Source: Lutimaribacter pacificus
GTDB taxonomy: Bacteria > Pseudomonadota > Alphaproteobacteria > Rhodobacterales > Rhodobacteraceae
DNA: 64,000 bases
Assembly: GCF_900142185.1 (NCBI RefSeq)
Contig: NZ_FQZZ01000006.1
Span: 124,001-188,000 of the forward strand
Reading direction: 5' to 3'
Shown here one piece after another: positions 58,718 through 64,000 of the stretch; position 1 is the stretch's first letter, and the number at the start of each line of letters is the position of its first letter. The notes beneath the pieces are model-generated. The model did no database searches. It was not told the origin of the DNA and saw only the letters and a list, made by a program, of their open reading frames with translations. The translations under genes and the position numbers were made by a program.

Positions 58718-58948
58718 GGTTTGCCGGAAAAGCGGAAACCTCCCACAAGGCCGTTGGATCGTGTATCAATCGGGGGTGACGCTGCCATGACCGGCCACCG
58801 CCCGGCAAATATGGTGGGAGCGCGCTGCCCGATCGCCCGGAAAAGCGGTCGGTCGCGGCGTTCCCGGTTCTGACAAGGCGCGCCACCGGCGTGCGCAGCG
58901 GGACCGCGTGACAATCGTGGCCCGCCCAAATACGGGGAGATTTGAAAG
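58718..58948. other. Gap between pydC and hydA without recognisable gene
   Basis: This 231-base stretch has no recognisable gene. An ATG at 58787 opens a short frame (MTGHRPANMVGARCPIARKS...) without a ribosome site. I saw no RutR-like palindrome here, so the hydA gene probably depends on read-through from pydC or on a promoter I cannot identify. Confidence 0.4.
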
Positions 58949-60412
58949 ATGGGAACCAAAGTCATCAAGGGCGGCACCGTCTGCACCGCGGACCGCACGT
59001 GGAAGGCCGATGTCCTGATCGAGGGCGAAACGATCAAACAGATCGGCGAGGATCTGAAGGGCGACGAATATATCGACGCCGAAGGCGCCTATGTGATCCC
59101 CGGCGGGATCGACCCGCATACGCATCTGGAAATGCCCTTCATGGGCACCACGGCGGCCGAAACCTTCGAAACCGGCACCTGGGCCGCGGCCTGTGGCGGC
59201 ACCACGATGATCGTGGATTTCTGCCTGCCGGGCGAGGATGGCAGCATCAAGAACGCCATCGCCGAATGGCACCGCAAATCCGCGCCGCAGATTTGTGCCG
59301 ATATCGGCTATCACATGGCGATCACCGGCTGGAACGAGCAGGTGTTCGACGAGATGAAGGATGCCGTGGACGCGGGCGTGAACTCGTTCAAGCATTTCAT
59401 GGCCTACAAGGGTGCGCTGATGATCGAGGATGACGAGATGTTCGCCTCGTTCAAACGCTGCGCGGAACTGGGCGCGCTGCCGATGGTCCATGCCGAGAAC
59501 GGCGACCTCGTGGCCGAGTTGCAGGAAAAATACTTCAACCAGGGCATCACCGGCCCCGAGGGCCATGCCTATTCCCGCCCGCCCGAGCTGGAGGGCGAGG
59601 CCGCCAACCGCGCGATCACCATCGCCGATACGGCGGGCGTGCCGCTCTATATCGTGCATGTGAGCTGCGAGCAGACGCATGAGGCGATCCGCCGGGCCCG
59701 GCAAAAGGGGATGCGCGTCTACGGTGAGCCGCTGGTGCAGTTCCTGACGCTGGACGAGTCGGAATATTTCAACAAGGACTGGGATCACGCCGCGCGCCGG
59801 GTGATGTCGCCGCCCTTCCGCAACAAGGAACACCAGGCCTCGCTCTGGGCGGGTCTGCAATCGGGGTCGTTGCAGGTGGTCGCCACCGATCACGCGGCCT
59901 TCAGCACCGAACAGAAACGCCGCGGCGTGAACGATTTCCGCATCATTCCCAACGGGTCGAACGGGCTGGAGGAACGGCTGGCCGTGCTGTGGACCGAAGG
60001 GGTGGAAACCGGCCGTCTGACGCCGAACGAGTTTGTCGCCGCCACCTCGACCAACGTGGCCAAGATCCTGAACATCTATCCCAAGAAGGGCGCGATCGTC
60101 GAAGGGGCGGATGCCGATATCGTGGTCTGGGACCCGAAGATCACCAAGACGATCAGCGCCTCGAACCACCATTCGATCCTGGATTACAACGTCTTCGAAG
60201 GGTTCGAGGTGCAGGCGCAGGCGCGTTACACCATCAGCCGGGGCGAGGTGATCTGGGCCTGGGGCCAGAACAGCCAGCCCAACCCCGGCCGGGGTCGTTT
60301 CGTGCCGCGCCCGGCCTTCCCCTCGGCGCATACCGCGCTGTCGAAATGGAAAGAGCTGACCGCGCCGAAACAGATCAGGCGCGATCCGCTCAATATTCCG
60401 GCAGGGATCTGA
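58949..60412 (+). CDS. hydA: Dihydropyrimidinase (D-hydantoinase)
   Basis: A 487-residue amidohydrolase: KVIKGGTVCTADRTWKADVLIEGETIKQIG start, binuclear metal site His57 and His59 (GGIDPHTHLEM), carboxylated Lys154 in SFKHFMAYKGALM, further His residues in MVHAENGDLV and YIVHVSCEQTHEAI, and Asp in ATDHAAFSTEQK. It opens dihydrouracil or dihydrothymine to N-carbamoyl-beta-amino acids, between the PreTA and PydC steps. It is the second gene downstream of the rutR-side operator, followed by a hairpin and then the importer genes. Confidence 0.95.
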   Translation: MGTKVIKGGTVCTADRTWKADVLIEGETIKQIGEDLKGDEYIDAEGAYVIPGGIDPHTHLEMPFMGTTAAETFETGTWAAACGGTTMIVDFCLPGEDGSIKNAIAEWHRKSAPQICADIGYHMAITGWNEQVFDEMKDAVDAGVNSFKHFMAYKGALMIEDDEMFASFKRCAELGALPMVHAENGDLVAELQEKYFNQGITGPEGHAYSRPPELEGEAANRAITIADTAGVPLYIVHVSCEQTHEAIRRARQKGMRVYGEPLVQFLTLDESEYFNKDWDHAARRVMSPPFRNKEHQASLWAGLQSGSLQVVATDHAAFSTEQKRRGVNDFRIIPNGSNGLEERLAVLWTEGVETGRLTPNEFVAATSTNVAKILNIYPKKGAIVEGADADIVVWDPKITKTISASNHHSILDYNVFEGFEVQAQARYTISRGEVIWAWGQNSQPNPGRGRFVPRPAFPSAHTALSKWKELTAPKQIRRDPLNIPAGI

Positions 60413-60417
60413 ATTTT

Positions 60418-60447
60418 CTTGCGCCCGGGGCAGTCCTCGGGCGCAAG
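60418..60447 (+). terminator. Hairpin between hydA and the importer genes
   Basis: CTTGCGCCCG, ten bases, CGGGCGCAAG is a perfect 10-bp stem six bases after the hydA stop. There is no T-run; TTGACA follows four bases later. It may reduce read-through, or stabilise the upstream mRNA so that enzyme and transporter levels differ. Confidence 0.5.
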
Positions 60448-60504
60448 TCCTTGACAACAATAACAGATCGCGGCGCGATGAGCCGCGACAGGGGAGACAC
60501 GGGT

Positions 60505-61290
60505 GTGACGACCGAGACAGTGATCAGCGCCAAGGGCCTGAACCTGACATTCCAGACGAACGATGGCCCGGTGCACGCGCTCAGGGACGTGGACCTTGAC
60601 ATCAACAAGGGCGATTTCGTCAGCTTCATCGGCCCCTCGGGCTGCGGCAAGACAACATTCCTGCGCTGCATGGCCGATCTGGAAACGCCCACCGGCGGGT
60701 CCATCACGGTCAACGGCGTCAGCCCCGAAGAGGCGCGCAAATCCCGCGCCTATGGCTACGTGTTTCAGGCGGCGGGGCTTTACCCGTGGCGCACCATCGG
60801 GCGCAACGTGTCGCTGCCGCTGGAAATCATGGGCTACCCGAAATCCGACATTGCCGACCGCGTGCAGCGCGTGCTGGAGCTTGTCGACCTTGCCGGGTTC
60901 GAAAAGAAATTTCCCTGGCAGTTGTCGGGCGGGATGCAGCAGCGCGCCTCGATCGCGCGGGCGCTGGCCTTCGACGCCGATATCCTGCTGATGGACGAAC
61001 CCTTCGGCGCGCTGGACGAGATCGTGCGCGACCACCTGAACGAACAGCTTCTCAAGCTCTGGGACCGCACCGACAAGACCATCGCCTTCGTCACCCACTC
61101 GATCCCCGAGGCGGTGTACCTGTCGACGAGAATCGTCGTGATGAGCCCGCGCCCAGGCCGGATCACCGACGTGATCGAAAGCACCCTGCCGCGCGAGCGC
61201 CCGCTCGATATCCGCGACACGCCGGAATTCCTGGAAATCGCCCATCGCGTCCGCGAGGGCCTGCGCGCGGGACATGCCTATGACGATTGA
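60505..61290 (+). CDS. ABC transporter ATP-binding protein (nitrate/sulfonate/pyrimidine-precursor type)
   Basis: A 261-residue ATPase of the SsuB/TauB/ThiZ class: Walker A FIGPSGCGKTT (about residues 41-51), Q-loop YVFQAAGLYPWRTI, signature LSGGMQQRASIARAL, Walker B ILLMDEPFGALDE and H-loop AFVTHSIPEAVYLS. The start is GTG 60505, with GGGGAGA seven bases upstream; ATG 60478 in frame has no ribosome site. It forms an importer with two permeases and an NMT1/THI5-like binding protein downstream. The substrate is inferred from the locus to be a pyrimidine, hydantoin or a breakdown product. Confidence 0.88.
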   Translation: MTTETVISAKGLNLTFQTNDGPVHALRDVDLDINKGDFVSFIGPSGCGKTTFLRCMADLETPTGGSITVNGVSPEEARKSRAYGYVFQAAGLYPWRTIGRNVSLPLEIMGYPKSDIADRVQRVLELVDLAGFEKKFPWQLSGGMQQRASIARALAFDADILLMDEPFGALDEIVRDHLNEQLLKLWDRTDKTIAFVTHSIPEAVYLSTRIVVMSPRPGRITDVIESTLPRERPLDIRDTPEFLEIAHRVREGLRAGHAYDD

Positions 61291-61404
61291 GGCGGCCATC
61301 CTGTCACCGGCCCGCGTTTCGGACAAGGGAGCGGGCCCCTTCTTCACCGTTCGCGGCCATCGGCTCTCCAGCCTGTACCGCGGGGCGAGAAAAGCACCAA
61401 ATCC

Positions 61405-61481
61405 TTTCATCGTTCTTAAAATACTCGAATACCTGCGCTGGCCGTCCGGCGGCGCGGGTGAGTATTTGTGGAACGATGAAA
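61405..61481. repeat. Inverted pair of GAGTATTTG...GATGAA units inside the importer operon (copies A and B)
   Basis: TTTCATCGTTC...AAATACTC at 61405-61426 and its near-complement GAGTATTTG...GAACGATGAAA at 61460-61481 form a 22-base imperfect inverted repeat, 33 bases apart; only three of 22 positions fail to match. The 207-base gap between the ATPase and first permease genes (61291-61497) also has GGCCCGC...GCGGGCC (about 61309-61338). Single units of the same sequence occur before recF and queG. Confidence 0.7.
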
Positions 61482-61497
61482 ACAGGGGGTGCGCGCC

Positions 61498-62361
61498 ATG
61501 ACCCGCAGCATCCTGCCCATCCTGACCGTCGTCGCGGCGATCTTCGTGCTTTGGTATGGGGCCGCCGTTTGGCTGAATGCCGCCTGGGCGCATGACAAGG
61601 CGGGCCGCGCGGGGGTCGAGCTTTCCTTCGGCGAACTGGTGGCCGACACCTGGAGCCAGGACAAACCCAAGCTGCCGGCGCCGCACCAGGTGGCGGTGGA
61701 GCTGTGGGATACCACGGTCGAGAAAAAGATCACCTCGAAGCGCAGCCTGATCTATCATTCCTGGGTCACGCTGTCGGCGACCTTGCTGGGTTTTGCGCTG
61801 GGCACGGTCCTGGGGGTGGGGCTGGCGATCGGGATCGTCTATAACCGCGTGATGGACATGAGCGTGATGCCCTGGGTCATCGCCAGCCAGACCATTCCGA
61901 TCCTCGCCATCGCGCCGATGATCATCGTGGTGCTGAACGCGGTGGGGATTTCCGGGTTGCTGCCCAAGGCCATCATCTCGATGTACCTGTCGTTCTTCCC
62001 GGTCGTCGTCGGCATGGTGAAGGGGCTGCGCAGCCCCGGCGTGATGCAGCTTGACCAGATGAAGACATGGAACGCCAGCGCCAGCCAGACCTTCTGGAAA
62101 CTGCGGCTGCCGTCCTCGATGCCTTACCTCTTCACCTCGATGAAGGTGGCGATGGCGGCCAGCCTTGTCGGGGCCATCGTGGGCGAATTGCCCACCGGCG
62201 CGGTTGCCGGGCTGGGCGCGCGGCTGCTGGCCGGCAGCTATTACGGGCAGACCATCCAGATCTGGAGCGCGCTTTTGATGGCCGCGGCACTGGCCGCCGT
62301 GATGGTCGCGCTGATCGGCGCGATCCAGCGGGTGACGCTGAAACGGATGGGGATGGCGTGA
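61498..62361 (+). CDS. ABC transporter permease 1
   Basis: A 287-residue permease of the binding-protein-dependent class. One N-terminal segment (ILPILTVVAAIFVLWYGAAVWL), an unusual soluble insertion of about 60 residues (AHDKAGRAGVELSFGELVADTWSQDKPKLPAP...), then about five more segments and the EAA-type loop (MKTWNASASQTFWKLRLPSSMPYLFTSMKVA). ATG 61498 has AGGGGG nine bases upstream. The second permease gene begins at the last base of its stop (TGATG). The insertion is longer than in SsuC/TauC. Confidence 0.88.
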   Translation: MTRSILPILTVVAAIFVLWYGAAVWLNAAWAHDKAGRAGVELSFGELVADTWSQDKPKLPAPHQVAVELWDTTVEKKITSKRSLIYHSWVTLSATLLGFALGTVLGVGLAIGIVYNRVMDMSVMPWVIASQTIPILAIAPMIIVVLNAVGISGLLPKAIISMYLSFFPVVVGMVKGLRSPGVMQLDQMKTWNASASQTFWKLRLPSSMPYLFTSMKVAMAASLVGAIVGELPTGAVAGLGARLLAGSYYGQTIQIWSALLMAAALAAVMVALIGAIQRVTLKRMGMA

Positions 62362-63206
62362 TGGGCTGGATCGTTGCAGGGTTTGCCGCATGGGCCGTGG
62401 GATGGTGGGCCAACGCGCTGCTCGCCCGCCTGCCGAAAAGCCGCGCCACCGGGCTGGCCGTGCCGGTGATATTCGGCCTGACCGTCATCGTGATGTGGGA
62501 ATGTTTCGTGCGCGGGCTGGATGTGTCCTCGGTCATCCTGCCGCCGCCCAGCGCCATCGCGGCGCGGTTCGCCGCCTCGACCGGCATCCTGTGGGAGGAT
62601 TTCGTGCAGACCGTCGTCAAGGGGGCGCTGACCGGCTATGTCCTGGGCTGCGGCGCGGCGGTCCTTATGGCCATCGCGGTCGACCGCTTTCCGTTCCTGC
62701 AGCGCGGCCTGTTGCCGGTGGGCAATTTCGTGGCGGCCCTGCCGATCATCGGCATGGCGCCGATCCTGGTCATGTGGTTCGGCTTCGACTGGCAGTCGAA
62801 GGCGGCCGTGGTGGTCGTGATGGTGTTCTTCCCGATGCTGGTGAACACCGTGCAGGGGTTGCAGTCCAGCGACCGGATGCAGCGCGACCTGATGCGCACC
62901 TATGCGTCGTCCTACTGGCAGACGCTTTTCAAGCTGCGCCTGCCGGCGGCGATGCCGTTCATCTTCAACGGGCTCAAGATCGCCACCACGCTGGCGCTGA
63001 TCGGGGCCATCGTGGCCGAGTTCTTCGGCTCGCCCGTGCGCGGCATGGGCTTTCGCATTTCCACCTCGGTGGGGCAACTGGCGCTCGATCTGGTCTGGGC
63101 CGAGATCGTCGTTGCCGCCATCGTGGGGTCGGCATTCTATGGCGGGGTCGCGCTGCTGGAAAAGGCAGTCACCTTCTGGCACCCGTCGCAACGAGGCAGA
63201 GCATAG
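62361..63206 (+). CDS. ABC transporter permease 2
   Basis: A 281-residue permease with six segments and the EAA loop RTYASSYWQTLFKLRLPAAMPFIFNGLKIATTLALIGAIVAEFFGS. The start MGWIVAGFAAWAVGWW overlaps the stop of permease 1 by one base, so the two are translationally coupled and probably form a heterodimeric channel. The binding protein gene begins 36 bases downstream. Confidence 0.9.
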   Translation: MGWIVAGFAAWAVGWWANALLARLPKSRATGLAVPVIFGLTVIVMWECFVRGLDVSSVILPPPSAIAARFAASTGILWEDFVQTVVKGALTGYVLGCGAAVLMAIAVDRFPFLQRGLLPVGNFVAALPIIGMAPILVMWFGFDWQSKAAVVVVMVFFPMLVNTVQGLQSSDRMQRDLMRTYASSYWQTLFKLRLPAAMPFIFNGLKIATTLALIGAIVAEFFGSPVRGMGFRISTSVGQLALDLVWAEIVVAAIVGSAFYGGVALLEKAVTFWHPSQRGRA

Positions 63207-63242
63207 AAAACAACCAAGCCAAACCAGCAAGGAGAGAATGAA

Positions 63243-64000
63243 ATGAAACATATGGCAACGACACTGGGCACCGCCGCCCTTGGCCTTTGGGCCGGCATGG
63301 CCGCCGCCGCGGACGAGGTGACGCTACAGCTGAAATGGGTCACGCAGGCGCAGTTCGCGGGCTATTACGTGGCGCTCGACAAGGGCTTTTACGAAGAAGA
63401 AGGGCTGGACGTCACGATCAAGCCCGGCGGCCCGGATATCGCGCCGGTGCAGGTCCTGCTGGGCGGCGGGGCCGACGTCATGGTCGACTGGCTGCCCTCG
63501 GCGCTGGCCGCGCGGGAAAAGGGGGCACCGATCGTCAATATCGCGCAGCCCTTCGCCTCGTCGGGGCTGATGCTGACCTGCCTGAAGGAGCACGGCATCA
63601 CCTCGCCTGAGGATTTCCCCGGGCACACGCTGGGCACCTGGTTCTTCGGCAACGAGATCCCGCTTTACACCTGGATGGGCAAGCTGGGCATTCCCACCGA
63701 CGGGTCCGAGGGCGGTGTGACCATCCAGAAGATCAACTTCAACGTCGATCCGCTTTTGCAAAAGCAGGTCGAATGCGCCACGACCATGACCTACAATGAA
63801 TACTGGCAGGTTATCGACGCCGGCCTGACCCCGGATGACCTGGTGGTCTTCAAGTACGAGGACGAAGGCATCTCGACGCTTGAGGACGGTCTTTACACCA
63901 CCGAGGACAAGCTGGCCGACCCGGCCGAGGTGGACAAGCTGGCCCGCTTCGTCAAGGCGTCCATGAAGGGCTGGAAATATGCCGAGGAAAACCCCGACGA
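63243..64000 (+). CDS. NMT1/THI5-like substrate-binding protein (3' partial)
   Basis: The first 252 residues are visible; the gene continues beyond the window. A signal peptide (MKHMATTLGTAALGLWAGMAAAA) is followed by DEVTLQLKWVTQAQFAGYYVALDKGFYEEEGLDVTIKPGGPDIAPVQVLLGGGADVMVDWLPSALAAREKGAPIVNIAQ, the opening of the NMT1/THI5 family, which binds thiamine-precursor pyrimidines, riboflavin, aromatic sulfonates and others. Next to pyrimidine catabolism genes it may bind a pyrimidine base or hydantoin. AGGAGAG precedes the ATG. Confidence 0.88.
   Translation, partial: MKHMATTLGTAALGLWAGMAAAADEVTLQLKWVTQAQFAGYYVALDKGFYEEEGLDVTIKPGGPDIAPVQVLLGGGADVMVDWLPSALAAREKGAPIVNIAQPFASSGLMLTCLKEHGITSPEDFPGHTLGTWFFGNEIPLYTWMGKLGIPTDGSEGGVTIQKINFNVDPLLQKQVECATTMTYNEYWQVIDAGLTPDDLVVFKYEDEGISTLEDGLYTTEDKLADPAEVDKLARFVKASMKGWKYAEENPD

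Noticed and set aside
62362-64000. Thiamine uptake system because of the NMT1/THI5-like binding protein
   Set aside because: No TPP riboswitch (no thi-box-like sequence) was seen before the importer genes, and all neighbours belong to pyrimidine catabolism. The family name alone does not fix the substrate.

Overview
The window is a high-GC chromosomal segment from an alphaproteobacterium, most likely a member of the Rhodobacteraceae (Roseobacter group). Support comes from the FlaF/FlbT/DUF1217 flagellin-control genes, the order rpsT-dnaA-dnaN-recF-gyrB, a UbiB beginning MRGPHNIWRL, a NodH-type double sulfotransferase, a GT14 protein of the DUF5927 type, a free-standing Hint protein, and frequent GTG and TTG starts. 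I saw no phage, insertion sequence, CRISPR array or rRNA operon.

Layout. 1-6.2 kb: end of a flagellar cluster (fliI 3' end; flgJ-like, flgN, flagellin, flaF, flbT and a DUF1217 gene on the minus strand; fliK and flgD on the plus strand). 6.2-11.2 kb: a phosphotransferase, ubiB/ubiE, mutM and an enoyl-CoA hydratase. 11.3-18.5 kb: the replication block rpsT, dnaA, dnaN, recF, gyrB, with a probable sensor-kinase relic just upstream of dnaA. 18.5-20.1 kb: a small divergent unit of an HxlR-type regulator against a tautomerase and a truncated haemoglobin, around a perfect inverted repeat. 20.3-23.4 kb: glycerol use (glpD, glpK). 23.4-33.7 kb: a surface-glycan region (polysaccharide export permease, cysQ, kdsB, galU, four glycosyltransferases, a NodH-like sulfotransferase). 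33.7-37.5 kb: ptsN, hpf, lptB, lptA, lptC and an RNase D-like gene, then tRNA-Leu(CAG), an NDUFA9-like gene and uppP.

40-46.4 kb: glutamate synthase in the order gltD, GFA-family gene, gltB. 46.6-53.7 kb: housekeeping and accessory genes (Hint protein, mtgA, a GST, queG, a phosphodiester glycosidase, rbfA, dapB, an sdhAF4-like gene, rsmB). 54-64 kb: a reductive pyrimidine catabolism locus (preT, preA, rutR, beta-ureidopropionase, dihydropyrimidinase) followed by an ABC importer whose binding protein runs off the window. Two matching RutR-like operators, one before preT and one between rutR and the ureidopropionase gene, tie the halves of this locus together.

The signals least explained by standard annotation are: (i) a short palindrome-associated repeat built on GAGTATTTG...GATGAA, with four copies at three loci (before recF, over the queG start, and as an inverted pair inside the importer operon); (ii) the kinase relic before dnaA; (iii) the RutR-like operator pair; and (iv) the HxlR/tautomerase/globin unit, whose globin appears to lack the usual B-helix Phe-Tyr pair.
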